A DNA stretch of 64,000 bases, from the NCBI RefSeq assembly GCF_000801105.2, contig NC_079515.1, positions 5,704,001 to 5,768,000 on the forward strand, written 5' to 3'. The number at the start of each line of letters is the position of its first letter. Position 1 is the stretch's first letter. Shown here one piece after another: positions 12,529-24,216 of this stretch. Source of the DNA: Raphanus sativus (lineage: Eukaryota > Streptophyta > Magnoliopsida > Brassicales > Brassicaceae). The translations under genes were made by a program, and so were the position numbers. The notes below the pieces were generated by a model, which ran no database searches, was not told the DNA's origin, and saw only the letters and a list, made by a program, of their open reading frames with translations.

Positions 12529-13888
12529 TGATGTTAGGAGTTTTGAGGCTCCTAAGTCAAATGATAGTAAAATGGAAGTAATATGTCGAACCAGTTCTGA
12601 GGGATTTCAAGCACTAAGAATGCAAGCACTTACTTAATCTAAATGCAACCAATGATTTATAATGATTTCAGTAACAATGACTAACTAAGATGACAAGATA
12701 GAACTAAAACGCAGTAAATGAATGATTTGCTTAAATATGAATAAAGAGAACTCATGGGTATTGGAAAATGATTTCGGGTGATTAAGCATCAAACAAAGAT
12801 GACAAATGATGAATCAAACAAATGACCTTAAGCCTAAACACGATCCTAAACAAGCTCTATATCTAGATGAATGCTCATTTGCTAACACATCTCAAACATC
12901 AAATCTCTTTGGTTGAATGATATGAAAGCAATCAATAAGAACAGGTTTATTAGCTATCTTAACACTCTTAACAACAAATATCTTTGGCAAGATGCATTAA
13001 GAGCCTAGCAGAGTTGTCTCAGACATTTCAACAAACACCATTCGGGTGGGAAATGTCTAGAGATCAACTTTCGAATGATCAGATCGAAAGAGGCTATAAG
13101 AACACTCTACTAGCAAGGCTTGAGATTGATCTACACTAAAAACATCATTGATTTAGCCTAATCACCCTAGTCTTCCTAACCCATGAATTTAGAAGAGAAC
13201 TACTCACTAATCTTCATGTTAAACCTTAAACCCATACTGGATTTCAGATTAAACATGTAGATGAACACAGGAAATCAATAAGAAATCAATAACAATAGAA
13301 CAATGAATCCAAAAGATGAACTTTCCAAGAGTATTTTGTGGTTTTCTCTTCACAAAAGATAATCCGCCCAAAAGTGGCTACAACCAGTCTTAAACTTAGG
13401 TTTTTCAGAGTGCCAAAACGACATAAGTAATTGCAAATAAGTCCTTGAATTAAAAAGAAATCGGAAATGGGAAACACGCAGCGACCTCCGCAGGTCGCTC
13501 TGACAAGTCGCTCTGGCCTTCGGAGCGACCTCGGGTGGTCGCTGCGAGAGGTCGCTCTGGAGTCGATTTCTTCGTCTTCGAGACGTGTAAAGCCGAGCGA
13601 CTTGGAGTGGTCGCTCCAGCTTTCTTCATGCTGGTCGCTCCGGCTGGAGCGAGGTCACACAGCGACTTCTAAGGGTCGCTCCAGGCTCCTCTCGTCCATA
13701 CATCCTCCTCTTCACACCTTTTGAGCTCCAAATGCATTCCAATGTCTCTATAAGCTCCATAAGATGCTCCAGTACCTGATAAGGACTCATGTATGCAAAA
13801 TGCAACCTAAACATGACTAGAATCTAACCTATATGATGAAAATGCATGGAAGGGAATAGGTGAAACAATGCAATTATGCAAGACATCA
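12529..13888 (-). repeat. 3' LTR of the Athila-type element
   Basis: This LTR is 1360 bp and collinear base for base with 28030-29389, apart from one substitution seen. It contains a GC-rich stretch (13479-13692) packed with GAGCGAC/GTCGCTC motifs in both orientations. The remainder is AT-rich. Confidence 0.95.
13479..13692. repeat. GAGCGAC/GTCGCTC motif array in the LTR
   Basis: About eleven copies of AGCGAC or its complement GTCGCT occur in about 210 bp, many arranged as facing pairs that could fold into hairpins (for example GAGCGACTTGGAGTGGTCGC). The same array is in the other LTR (28980-29193), and a related one lies inside the element at 18258-18432. Confidence 0.85.
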
Positions 13889-13903
13889 ACTCCCCCAAAC
13901 TTG
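13889..13903 (-). promoter_or_regulatory. Polypurine tract of the retrotransposon
   Basis: On the minus strand CAAGTTTGGGGGAGT lies directly against the 3' LTR start (TGATGT). This is the expected place for the plus-strand primer. Confidence 0.8.
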
Positions 13904-15241
13904 TTCTTTTACTTGTCCACAAGTGAACTTTCTAGAACTCATTGAGAAAGAGGATGTGAATGTGGGAGCTCATAGCCAAAAGAAACACACATAGGACTTG
14001 ATTTTGCTCAAAGTCTAAAAATAGCACACTCTCTTATCGCACTCTAGTTTCTCAAGGCCTATCCATACTCCTATGCCTCTACACAAGTTACAATGCTCAT
14101 CCATCAACAAGCTCTTTAGACCAACTCTCACATTCATTTATACAACACAAAAAGGTGAATACTTGCAAATGGGGACTTGATCTCAATCATTTGGCTTGGT
14201 AAGAGAGAAAATGGTCTAATGTGAAGCAAGAGGGGTTTCAAATGTATCTTTCATGGTTGCTAACTCTCAAGAAAAGGAGCAAGAACATTATGCAAAATTT
14301 ATCTAAGAAAAGGAGCAATTCATGCATACAATGACTTGTTCTTATCATCCTACCCTTTCCTAAATGATTACAAGTTCTACCCTTCTTCTTTCCATCATCC
14401 CAAAACCCAAATATACTACTTTCATCACTCACCCAATGAACACTCTTCTCTTTCTTACTTAACCAACTAGGAAATTTTTCACTAAACTCTCTCTTCTCTT
14501 TTTTTTTTCTTTCCCCCATTCCTTTCATGTTTCTTTCTTTTTTTTTTTTTTTTTAAGGGGATTCTATTTATACACTCTAGAGTTTTTCTCTTTTTTTTTT
14601 CTTTCCTAGTGGTTTTCTTTTCTTTTCTTACTTTTTGGTTCATTTCTTTCATCTCTCTCTCACATCCCAATCCCAAGATCAAGAACAAACTTACAAACCC
14701 AACAACCATCCTAAGTGCTAGCTCAAATGAGGTCCTAGTGCTAGCCAAAGATAAGAACAAACCATTGTCGCTCCTAATACTCTCAAGATTTTGCACATGA
14801 CAAGCTTTCACAAAAAGGCCTCACTCAAGCAAATCAATGGTGGCTTCAATGAATGGTAAGGGTTAAAGGGTATGGGATTGCCATTTGGATTAACAAGAGG
14901 ATAATGAATGGAATAAGATAACCCAAATGTGTATGAGATCCATGAAAGAGTATGCAAGTGCCCATATGCAAGAGAGATTAAGTTCATTACATTCAAGTTC
15001 AGTTGGAGTTGGTTTTCAAGAGCAATGTCAATATCAAGCAAGCAACACGTTTCAAGAAGAGTTTTCAAGGCTCGAAACATACAAGGCTTTTACAAGAGGT
15101 GCATTATCAATTCAAGCGCGAGGTGGTGTTCTTTCCAAGGCATTTCAAATCATTGCTCCCGATGCAAGAGAAATGCAACCTATATGCTCTAGACTCTCCT
15201 AAAAGGTGCAAGTGAATGCAGTCTAAATGCTATGCTCTTTT

Positions 15242-15285
<44 letters not shown>

Positions 15286-15467
15286 AATATGAATAAGAAT
15301 GCAATGCATGAGACTCTTGGACATGAAAGCAAACATGATCAAATACATGGTACCTCCCCCAAACTTAATTCACACAGTCTCTGTGTTCTTAAGTCGAAAG
15401 GGATACCGAAAAGAAATCTAAATGCAAGAAATATGGTATTTACAAGGGAAGAAGTGTGGGTTACCTT
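13904..15467. other. Non-coding 3' internal region of the Athila element
   Basis: No convincing coding frame was found. It contains T-rich and CT-rich runs (14500-14640) and a poly-T tract (15238-15282). A second polypurine-like sequence, TAAGTTTGGGGGA on the minus strand at 15355-15367, repeats the core of the real tract. Long non-coding stretches between the last ORF and the LTR are usual in Athila elements. Confidence 0.6.
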
Positions 15468-17414
15468 CTATGGGTGGTGAGTGGAGTCAGATGGGCCAGC
15501 GCCATCATCTGGTGGGAAGTGGGTGTAGTAGCCCCCAGCGGAACTGTAGTCTCCGTACCAGTGCTGACTCTGAACCTCCTCAACCTCTATGTCGTCATCT
15601 GAAGATGCCAAGGATGGAGATTTGTTTCCTGAGGATGAGGGTTCGATGGGAGGGTTCCTGTCTAGGCGCCGCTGCTGTCTCTCAGTGAGGGGAAAGCTGA
15701 GGGTAGCAGGATGAGGTGGACGCCGGGGCTGCGGGGCGTCCGGGAATTCGAAGTCTGCCCTGCTGCATCCTGCTATACCTCCCCTCGTCAGCACATCCGC
15801 CATCTTCTTCAAGATTTTGGATGTGAACTTGGCCTGCTGCTTCACCGTCTTGCTAAGCGACTTGCACTTGGTCTTTAGCTTCTCTATTGTTCTGTCCTGA
15901 GCCTTGTTCCATCGCTGCAGTCGACCTATGTGCTCATGAGCATCACGAAGAGCACCATGTGGAAGAACCCCTTTATAGGGTTGGAAGGAGTAGCGCGGCT
16001 GACCATAGACGGGTGGAGAAGCCGCCTTAGCAGGTCTCTTTGGCTCAGTCTCTCTCGACTCTCTAGGTTGCCAAGGTCGACCTAATTCCACAACGGGATC
16101 GAGAGTCCCGTGTTCCCTAAAGAAGTCTGTCGGGGAAAGGTCAAAGCTGATGACTCCAGGGATGATCAAGCTCGTCAGGTCCATGTTTGGGAGGAGTACT
16201 TCAGCTTTCCTTCCCTCCAAGCCATAGTGGTAGACGTAGCTGCCCTGGTACATTCCACTGAAGTAGGTGGCTATCTTCAAGTAGGCTCCATCAATGAGCT
16301 TAGGACCAACTCCACCCTTTCTTAAGTTGATGTTCAGAGTCTGAAGGAGAGGTGTGATCATCCCTCCAATCCCTATCTTTGGGTCTTTATCCCCTGTGGT
16401 CCAAGCCCAATCTCTGTAGTGCTCAAGACGACTCACAAAGAATCCTACCATCCCAAACTTGGCGTAAATGTCTGTGCTGGGGAGTGGTAGCTGTCCCGGA
16501 GTAGTGTAGGGACTGATAGCAGGGCAGATAAGGCGGAGATCTTCCTCTGTGACGTTACCATGCTGCTTCCGTGGGTAGAAGAGGTGTACAAGCAGTCGGT
16601 GGAGGTAGCGCACTGTAGGGTGTCGGATGCGAGAGTTCTTGTCAGCGCCGGTCCTGTGGTTGATTCCAGTGATCAATTCCCACAGCTTCTTCGGAAGACC
16701 GTCGCACCTCGGAAGAGTAATCTCCTCTGCATCTTGGAAACCCATGATTGCCCCAATGTCTCTGAAGTTCATGTTGTAGACCCTTCCATCGATCTTGAAC
16801 TTGATTTTCCCCCATCCCTGCCGAACATGTCTAGAGTCATGGTAGGTGACTTCCAGAGTGGACAAGAACTGGGAAGTGAGCTCCTTGTAGGTGGGATAAG
16901 CCATGGTGAGAAGCTTTGGCATTTTCAAATGCCCCAACAGTTCCGCCATATCTGAGTCGATCTCTAGTGCCTTCAGTAGCTCGAGGTCAGCAAATCTTGT
17001 TGCTTGCCAGCCCATCCCATTCATAAGGTGATCATACAGCTCTTCCGGAGTTGGAACCTTTCCCCTGTCTCTTTCAACAGCAATACCTTTCCCTTTTGTC
17101 ATCTTTGCCTTCTTTGCTGGTGCAGGCTCCTCTTCTGACTCCTCGTCACCTTCCTCACTCTCCTCATCAGCGGGAGTGGCAATACTCTTTCCTGCTCTCT
17201 TCCCCTGTTCAGTCGACTTCCTAGCAGCTGAAGTCGTTTCTGCTCTCTGCATTTGCTCAGTGGACTTCCTTGCAGCCTGAGTTCGTTGCCTAGTAGCTCT
17301 CTCAGTCCCTGTTGGAGCAGTTTCATCTTCCAAAGACTTTCCTCTTTGTGCCCAATCTTCTGCATCTCTTGCGTCTTTCTCAGCTGTCAACTGTGCTCTT
17401 GTTTTCTTACCCAT
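15468..17414 (-). CDS. ATHILA ORF-1-like protein in env position
   Basis: This intact frame of 648 codons lies between integrase and the 3' LTR. The N-terminal 100 residues are highly charged (Lys/Glu/Arg-rich, nuclear-signal-like runs such as PAKKAKMTKGKG). The middle region (about 130-430) resembles the plant ATHILA ORF-1 family, with LPRCDGLPKKLWELITGI and RHPTVRYLHRLLVHLFYPRK. A short coiled coil follows at ~485-540, and the tail is acidic and Ser-rich. I see no signal peptide or clear transmembrane segment, so despite its position it does not look like a membrane envelope protein. Function is unknown. The family name is from memory. Confidence 0.75.
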   Translation of the reverse strand: MGKKTRAQLTAEKDARDAEDWAQRGKSLEDETAPTGTERATRQRTQAARKSTEQMQRAETTSAARKSTEQGKRAGKSIATPADEESEEGDEESEEEPAPAKKAKMTKGKGIAVERDRGKVPTPEELYDHLMNGMGWQATRFADLELLKALEIDSDMAELLGHLKMPKLLTMAYPTYKELTSQFLSTLEVTYHDSRHVRQGWGKIKFKIDGRVYNMNFRDIGAIMGFQDAEEITLPRCDGLPKKLWELITGINHRTGADKNSRIRHPTVRYLHRLLVHLFYPRKQHGNVTEEDLRLICPAISPYTTPGQLPLPSTDIYAKFGMVGFFVSRLEHYRDWAWTTGDKDPKIGIGGMITPLLQTLNINLRKGGVGPKLIDGAYLKIATYFSGMYQGSYVYHYGLEGRKAEVLLPNMDLTSLIIPGVISFDLSPTDFFREHGTLDPVVELGRPWQPRESRETEPKRPAKAASPPVYGQPRYSFQPYKGVLPHGALRDAHEHIGRLQRWNKAQDRTIEKLKTKCKSLSKTVKQQAKFTSKILKKMADVLTRGGIAGCSRADFEFPDAPQPRRPPHPATLSFPLTERQQRRLDRNPPIEPSSSGNKSPSLASSDDDIEVEEVQSQHWYGDYSSAGGYYTHFPPDDGAGPSDSTHHP

Positions 17415-18240
17415 TGGTACCTGAAAAATTCACAGCTTGAAAAAGGAGTGAGTAAAGGAAGTGGGAAGGGACAAAGACTTGGCAAAATGAAAATGGAAAA
17501 ACAAGCTAACTCAACAAATGAACCACAATTTAAGCTCAAGTTAACTCAATTCAACCATGCAGACAAATTAAACACTAGTTCACCAAGTCACAAGCAAGAG
17601 AAAATCACAATTCCCATCCAAAAAGATAAGAAAAGAAATACAAGATAGTATGACTTCTCTAGATAAAGGCTCTAGGATGAGGAAATTGCCTGAAACAAGT
17701 CTCAACAAATCACAACACACCAAACTCAACCACGAACACCATCATTTCAATTCAATTTCGAAAAACCCCAAATCCATGAACCCTAATTTGGCAAAGTTCA
17801 AATTAATCTCAATTCCACCATGAAATCAACAACCCAACTTGATATACATGCTTACCCTAGCCTATTTCATCATAATCAAGCAAGAAAATGACCAAAATTC
17901 GAGTTTCAATTTCTAGGGTTCATGGACCTACGAAATTGATTTTAGAAAGTTCATACCTTGCTCTGGATGAATGTAAATGGCGAGTAGATTATGGGAATAG
18001 GGCTACTGGGGTGAGAGTGAGGGTTTAGAAACAAGAATCGCTTGATTTGGTGAAGATTTGAGAGAGTTATGGAGGTTTTGGTGATGAGAGAGTTTGAGAG
18101 AGTTTGTGAGTTTGTGAGATGAGAAGAGAGTGGAGAGGGAGAGATCGAGGGTTTTGGGTGAGGTGAGAGGGTCGACCGGTTCGATCTAAGTGACTAAAAC
18201 CGGTGTGATCGAATCGAACCGAGCTTAGAATTAGAAATCA
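17415..18240. other. Untranslated region upstream of the ATHILA ORF-1-like gene
   Basis: This stretch has no coding frame and many CAA-rich and GAGAG-rich runs, and lies between integrase and the env-position ORF. It may hold a promoter or a splice acceptor for the downstream ORF; nothing in the sequence decides this. Confidence 0.4.
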
Positions 18241-18257
18241 CTTACCTGAACCGGGCC

Positions 18258-18432
18258 TGGAGCGACTTGGAGTGGTCGCTGTGAGGGGTCGCTCCAGGCC
18301 AATTTTTTTCTTCCCTCCGTCGCGTGTGAGCCGAGCGACTTGGAGTGGTCGCTCCGGGTTTCCTCATGAGGGTCGCTCCCAGCTGGAGCGACTTGGGCTC
18401 GTCGCTCTGGAGGGGTCGCTCCAGGCTATTTT
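18258..18432. repeat. Internal GAGCGAC/GTCGCTC motif array
   Basis: Roughly nine copies of the same 6-7-bp motif found in the LTR array occur here, including the shared block GAGCGACTTGGAGTGGTCGC. This places LTR-like sequence just downstream of pol and upstream of the env-position ORF. A poly-T run follows at 18480-18503. Confidence 0.8.
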
Positions 18433-18623
18433 TCTTCTCACACCGAGTCGACCTCAAACCTGCATAGAATCACTCCCCCTTTTTTTTTTTTTTTTTTTTT
18501 TTTATGCAATAAGATGAAACAAAGAAAATGAAAGTACTAATGCAATATGTACAAAGGATATACATGGGACTTCCTCCCAAGTGAGCTTGTTTTGAGTCGC
18601 TAGCTTGACTTTACTCCTTTGGA

Positions 18624-20726
18624 TTAGGCTGGGGTAGGATCAGAAAGTGGAGTTGAAACTCCATCTTCCTCTGGTGCATCCGCCATGTAGAGCTTAACCC
18701 TCTGCCCATTCACTGTGAAGTAACTTCCATCAGCACTCCATAGAACTATTGCTCCATAAGGTCTGATTTCTTTGACCTTGAATGGACCGGACCATCTTGA
18801 CTTGAGCTTTCCTGGAAACAACTTCAGCCTAGAGTTGTAGAGAAGGACTTGGTCTCCCTCTCGGAACTCTCTTTTCAGAATGTTCTTGTCATGGAAAGCT
18901 TTGGTCTTTTCTTTGTAGATCCTTGAGTTTTCAAAAGCATCCATCCTTATCTCATCAAGCTCATGTAGCTGGAAAAGTCTTTTCTCCTTAGCACTCTTGA
19001 TGTCGAAGTTCAGCAACTTCACTGCCCATAATGCCTTGTACTCAAGCTCTACAGGTAGATGACAGGCTTTCCCATAGACAAGGTTGAAAGGTGTGGTACC
19101 TAAAGGTGTCTTGTAAGCTGTCCTATAGGCCCAAAGTGCATCATCAAGCTTATTAGACCAATCCTTCCTCGTGATCCCCACAATCTTCTCCAGAATGGAT
19201 TTTATCTCTCTGTTAGAGACCTCAACTTGACCACTTGTCTGAGGATGGTAAGGAGTTGCTACCTTATGCTTCACACCATTCTTCCTTAGAAGTCCTTCGA
19301 GCAGCTTGTTAATGAAGTGAGAACCTCCATCACTGATCACAACTCTTGGAACTCCAAACCTTGGGAAGATAATACTCTTGAACATGTTGGTCACCACTTT
19401 AGCATCATTGGTGGGACTAGCAATAGCTTCCACCCACTTTGAGACATAGTCAACAGCCACAAGAATGTACTTGTTCCCATATGATGAAGGAAATGGTCCC
19501 ATGAAGTCAATACCCCACACATCAAAGACCTCAACTTCTAGGATAGGATTTTGAGGCATCTCATTCCTCTTGGTGATGTTTCCTCTTCTTTGGCATGAAT
19601 CACATTTGGAGACAAAGTCTTGTGTGTCTTTGAACATGTGTGGCCACCAGAATCCAGCTTGTAACACTTTTGCTACAGTCTTAAAAGTAGCAAAGTGGCC
19701 TCCATAGGATGATCCATGACATTGTGTGAGGATCCCATCTATCTCTTCATTAGCAACCACTCTCCTATACAGCTGATCTTTGCAGAGAGTGTAGAGATAA
19801 GGCTCATCCCAGTAGTACCTCTTCACATCTTTGTAGAACTTCTTCTTGGCATAGCCCACAAGATTCAAAGGTTCTTTTCCTGTGGCTAGGTAGTTCACCA
19901 AATCAGCATACCAAGGTTCCTTCTCTTCAGTTGCCTTCACTTCCTCAAGCTTTCTACCAGTGTCACAAACTGCCATCACTGCTCCAATAGCCATGATTTG
20001 CTCCTCTGGAAGTCCCTCATCAATAGGTACTCCACACTCCACCTTCAGCCTGGACAAGTGATCAGCTACACCATTCTCAACTCCTGGCTTATCTCTGATC
20101 TCCAAATCAAACTCCTGAAGCAATAGGATCCACCTCAAAAGTCTTGGTTTTGCATCTTTCTTGGCTAGAAGATGTCTCAAAGCAGCATGATCAGTGTAGA
20201 CAATAACCTTAGATCCCACCAAGTAGCTTCTGAACTTCTCAAAGGCAAAGACAATGGCTAGCATTTCCTTCTCTGTGGTGGCATACCTCATTTGAGCTTC
20301 ATTCATGGTCTGGCTTGCATAGTAGATCACATGAGTTTTCCCATTCTTCTTCTGCCCTAGTACAGCTCCCACAGCATAATCACTAGCATCACACATGATC
20401 TCAAAGGGGAGATCCCAATCAGGTGGTTGGACTATGGGGGCACTGATGAGTTCATTTTTCAGCTTCTTGAAGGCCTCAAGACACTCTACTTCAAAGCTGA
20501 AAGTGGCTTCCTTACAAAGCAACCTGGTCAATGGTCTAGTGATCATGGAGAAGTCTTTGATGAACCTCCTGTAGAAACCAGCATGTCCAAGAAAACTTCT
20601 GATATCTTTCACTGTCTTAGGTGGAGGCAAACTGACCATAACCTCAATCTTAGCCTTGTCCACTTCAATCCCTTCTCTGAAATCTTGTGCCCAAGCACAA
20701 TCCCTTCCTTGACCATGAAGTGGCAC
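18624..20726 (-). CDS. Athila pol: RT thumb, RNase H and integrase
   Basis: This frame of 700 codons carries the connection domain ([13 protein letters not shown]), RNase H ([31 protein letters not shown]), and then the integrase zinc finger ([10 protein letters not shown]...CDSCQRRG) and core. The core has acidic residues in [16 protein letters not shown], and the Glu in [14 protein letters not shown]. The region is clean, without stops. The frame is lost upstream near 20681 because one C is missing from a C-run. The 24.3-kb copy has four Cs there, so the break is probably a sequencing error. Confidence 0.85.
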   Translation of the reverse strand: MPLHGQGRDCAWAQDFREGIEVDKAKIEVMVSLPPPKTVKDIRSFLGHAGFYRRFIKDFSMITRPLTRLLCKEATFSFEVECLEAFKKLKNELISAPIVQPPDWDLPFEIMCDASDYAVGAVLGQKKNGKTHVIYYASQTMNEAQMRYATTEKEMLAIVFAFEKFRSYLVGSKVIVYTDHAALRHLLAKKDAKPRLLRWILLLQEFDLEIRDKPGVENGVADHLSRLKVECGVPIDEGLPEEQIMAIGAVMAVCDTGRKLEEVKATEEKEPWYADLVNYLATGKEPLNLVGYAKKKFYKDVKRYYWDEPYLYTLCKDQLYRRVVANEEIDGILTQCHGSSYGGHFATFKTVAKVLQAGFWWPHMFKDTQDFVSKCDSCQRRGNITKRNEMPQNPILEVEVFDVWGIDFMGPFPSSYGNKYILVAVDYVSKWVEAIASPTNDAKVVTNMFKSIIFPRFGVPRVVISDGGSHFINKLLEGLLRKNGVKHKVATPYHPQTSGQVEVSNREIKSILEKIVGITRKDWSNKLDDALWAYRTAYKTPLGTTPFNLVYGKACHLPVELEYKALWAVKLLNFDIKSAKEKRLFQLHELDEIRMDAFENSRIYKEKTKAFHDKNILKREFREGDQVLLYNSRLKLFPGKLKSRWSGPFKVKEIRPYGAIVLWSADGSYFTVNGQRVKLYMADAPEEDGVSTPLSDPTPA

Positions 20727-21508
20727 TTCTCCCAGTTCAGTACAAGGTTGGTGTCTTCACATCTCTGTAGGACCCTGCACAAATTTGACAAACAAGCAGA
20801 GAACGAAGATCCATAGACAGAGAAATCATCCATAAACACCTCCACAACATCCTCAATTAGATCAGAGAAAATTGACATCATGCACCTTTGGAAGGTGGCT
20901 GGAGCATTACATAGTCCAAATGGCATTCTTCGATATGCGAAGGTACCATAAGGACATGTGAATGTCGTTTTCTCTTGATCATGGGATGATGGGCAGGGAG
21001 AATAAAATTTGGAAAAAACCTGAATACCCATCAAGAAAACAATAGATGGATGATTAGCAAGTCTCTCAAGCATCTGATCAATAAAGGGCAATGGAAAATG
21101 ATCTTTTCGAGATGCAGAGTTCAGTTTTCTGTAATCAATACACATTCTATGACCTGTGACAGTTCTTGTTGGTATCAATTCATCTTTGTCGTTTTTAATC
21201 ACAGTGATTCCACCTTTCTTTGGGACAACATGCACAGGAGATACCCATTTTGAATCGGAAATAGGGTAAATAACCCCAGCATCTAAGAGCTTAAGAATCT
21301 CCTTCTTTACAACATCCTTCAGGTTAGGATTTAACCTTCTTTGATGCTCGATAGAAGTCATTGATTCATCCTCTAGATGTATCCTATGCATGCACAAAGA
21401 TGGTGAAATTCCTTTGATGTCATCAAGTGAGTAACCTATTGCTTTTCTAAACCTTTTAAGTGTTTTCAAAAGTTCAGACAATTCAGTTTCAGTAAGTTCA
21501 CTACTCAC
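20727..21508 (-). pseudogene. Athila reverse transcriptase, copy left of the gap (frame broken)
   Basis: RT palm motifs are clear, including the catalytic FMDDFSVYG and the upstream VPKKGG and HRMCIDYRKLN blocks. Compared with 24217-25065 this copy has several small insertions or deletions (for example around 20985-21005). It lies in the error-rich stretch leading to the assembly gap. Confidence 0.75.
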
Positions 21509-21549
21509 AATGACAGGATAGGTTTCATTGGGACCAAGAAATGCATACC

Positions 21550-22487
21550 TTACACCATGGGAAGAGGTTTTAGTTCCACCTTAGGCGCCTTAAGCTCACT
21601 CCAGTCATCTTGCTGGATGTCTTCATGTTGAGTGACTGCAGCCTCTTGATGAACCTCCTGTGGCAACTCCTCAAACTGATCCTTGCCATTAAATCCCTTG
21701 TGTGAATCCAGCATCAGTCCATATGCAGTACTAGCCAGGTTCTCAACCACTTCATCATCTCTCTCAATGGTCAAGGCATGCTGTAAAGGGATCCTCTATT
21801 GATAGCTCTTCAAGGAGCTCATCAGCAAGAGCATCCATCTCATCTATGTAGAGATTTGTGCCTGCATGATTGGTCTCTTCATCACCTCCTTGATGTCAAA
21901 GTGGAGAATGTTCCTTTACCCAAATGGAGATCGATCTTGCCTTCTTTCACATTAACAATAGCTCCTGCTGTGGCTAAGAAAGGTCTACCAAGGATCAAGG
22001 GATCTTGAGCTTCTTCACCCATCTCAAGCACCACAAAGTCTGTAGGGATCTCACAATTTCCTACCATCACTGGAAGGTCCTCTAAGATGCCAACAGGGGT
22101 ACTTCACCGAACGATCAGCTAACACCAGAGAGAGTCTACACTTCTTGTACTGAGTGAAACCAAGCTTCTTAGCAACAGACAAAGGCATCAAGCTCACACT
22201 AGCTCCCAAATCACAGAGACATTTCTCAAACATCATGGGTCCAAGAGTACAAGGAAGTGTAAAGCATCCTGGATCCTCTAGCTTTTTGGAACATCAAGCC
22301 TCTGAATTATGGCATTGCACTCATGAGTGAGAATCATCATACCTTCCATCTCTTTCTTCTTTGATGCTACGACATCTTTCAGGAACTTGCTGTATTGAGG
22401 GACCAGCATGAAAGCATCAATGATTGGCATTGTGATCTGAACCTCACTCATCTGCTTCTCAAACAGAGCTTTGTACTTCTCCAGCAA
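21550..22487 (-). pseudogene. Athila aspartic protease and linker, copy left of the gap (broken)
   Basis: The protease active-site segment CDLGASVSLMP is present, as is [12 protein letters not shown]. Single-base differences from 25104-26160 split the frame at several places (for example near 22096, 22280 and 21790). It is the same sequence as the intact frame on the other side of the gap. Confidence 0.75.
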
Positions 22488-23241
22488 CTGCTTCTTGAAC
22501 CTACCAGGGAATGGAAGTTTGGGTTCATAAGGAGGGGGAAAAAAGCATTCTCCTTTGCTGGAGGAACAACTTCACCATCTTTTACAGTCTTCTTCTCTTC
22601 TCCAACCTTTCCTTTACCTTTAGCTTCCACAATCTTCTCCAAGACCTCATCATTAGTCTTCTCATCAACAATAACCACTTCATCATCTATGTTGATGGCC
22701 ACCCCTCACCTAGTTTCTCAGCATCCTTGGTGAGAGTTCTAGGAGGTAACTCCTTACCACTCCTAAGTGTGATAGCTTTTGCATCCTTGGGATTCTGCTC
22801 AGGTTTTCCAGGTAGAGAGCCTTGTTGGCGATTTTGCTGAGTGTTCATGGAAGCAAATTGATTCTCCAAAGCTCTGAACTTGTTGTTGAGATCATTGTAG
22901 CTCCCATCAATCTTGTTGTGAAGGTTTTTCAGCTCATAACTAACATGCTTCTCACTTCTAGTCTGTGACTCCAAGATTTTTTTCAGAAGTGCATCAGTGC
23001 TGCTCTCTTGGGGTGTAGAGCTAGATGGAGCAGGCTGCTGTTGAGAAGAGTTCTGACCGTTGGTTGGGAAAACCAGGAGGAGGGTTTTGCTTTTGCTGAT
23101 AACCCCCTTGCTGGTTGTTCCTAGGCTGATATCCATTCTGCTGGTTGTTAGAGTAAGGTCTCTGCTGATAGTTGTTGTACTGAAAGTTTGGCTCCTTCTT
23201 GTACCAAGTACCATTGTTGTTGATAAAACACAACTCTTCCT
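22488..23241 (-). pseudogene. Athila gag C-terminal part, copy left of the gap (truncated by N run)
   Basis: This contains the Gln/Asn-rich C-terminal part of gag (NNQQGGYQQKQNPPPGF) with frame breaks near 22540, 22705 and 23065. The sequence stops at the assembly gap at the point equivalent to 26911. Confidence 0.75.
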
Positions 23242-23341
23242 NNNNNNNNNNNNNNNNNNNNNNNNNNNNNNNNNNNNNNNNNNNNNNNNNNNNNNNNNNN
23301 NNNNNNNNNNNNNNNNNNNNNNNNNNNNNNNNNNNNNNNNN
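23242..23341. other. Assembly gap (100 N)
   Basis: Exactly 100 unknown bases, the usual scaffold-gap placeholder. Flanking sequences belong to two overlapping copies of the same retrotransposon interior. Confidence 0.99.
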
Positions 23342-24088
23342 CAGAATCCAGCTTGTAACACTTTTGCTACACATAATAAAGCAAAGTGGGCCTCCATAGG
23401 ATGATCCATGACATTGTGTGAGGATCCCATCTACCTCTTCATTAGCAAACCACTCTCCTATACAGCTGATCTTTGCAGAGAGTGTAGAGATAAGGCTCAT
23501 CCCAGTAGTACCTCTTCACATCTTTGTAGAACTTCTTCTTGGCATAGCCCACAAGATTCAAAGGTTCTTTTCCTGTGGCTAGGTAGTTCACCAAATCAGC
23601 ATACAAGGTTCTTCTCTTCAGTTGCCTTCACTTCCTCAAACTTTCTACCAGTGTCACAAACTGCCATCACTGCTCCAATAGCCATGATTTGCTCTCTGGA
23701 AGTCCCTCATCAAAGGTACTCCATACTCACCTTCAGCCTGGACAAGTGATCAGCTACACCATTCTCAACTCTGCTTATCTCTGATCTCCAAATCAAACTC
23801 CTGAAGTAATAGGATCCACCATCAAAGTCTTGGTTTGCATCTTTCTTGGCCTGGAGATGTCTCAAAGCAGCATGATCAGTGTAGACAATAACCTTAGATC
23901 CCACCAAGTAGCTTTCTGAACTTCTCAAAGGCAAAGACAATGGCTAGCATTTCCTTCTCTGTGGTGGCATACCTCATTTGAGCTTCATTCATGGTCTGGC
24001 TTGCATAGTAGATCACATGAGTTTTCCCATTCTTCTTCTGCCCTAGTACAGCTCCCACAGCATAATCACTAGCAATCACAGATCTCAA
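23342..24088 (-). pseudogene. Athila integrase N-terminus and RNase H, copy right of the gap (broken)
   Basis: It matches 19648-20400 with many single-base losses (for example 23600-23640, 23715, 23770, 23900). RNase H motifs [11 protein letters not shown] and [10 protein letters not shown] are recognisable but in different frames. The many homopolymer-type differences point to unpolished contig-end sequence. Confidence 0.8.
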
Positions 24089-24216
24089 AGGGGAGATCCA
24101 ATCAGGTGGTTGACTATGGGGGCACTGATAAGTTCATTTTTCAGCTTCTTGAAGGCCTCAAGACACTCTACTTCAAAGCTGAAAGTGGCTTCCTTACAAA
24201 GCAACCTGGTCAATGT

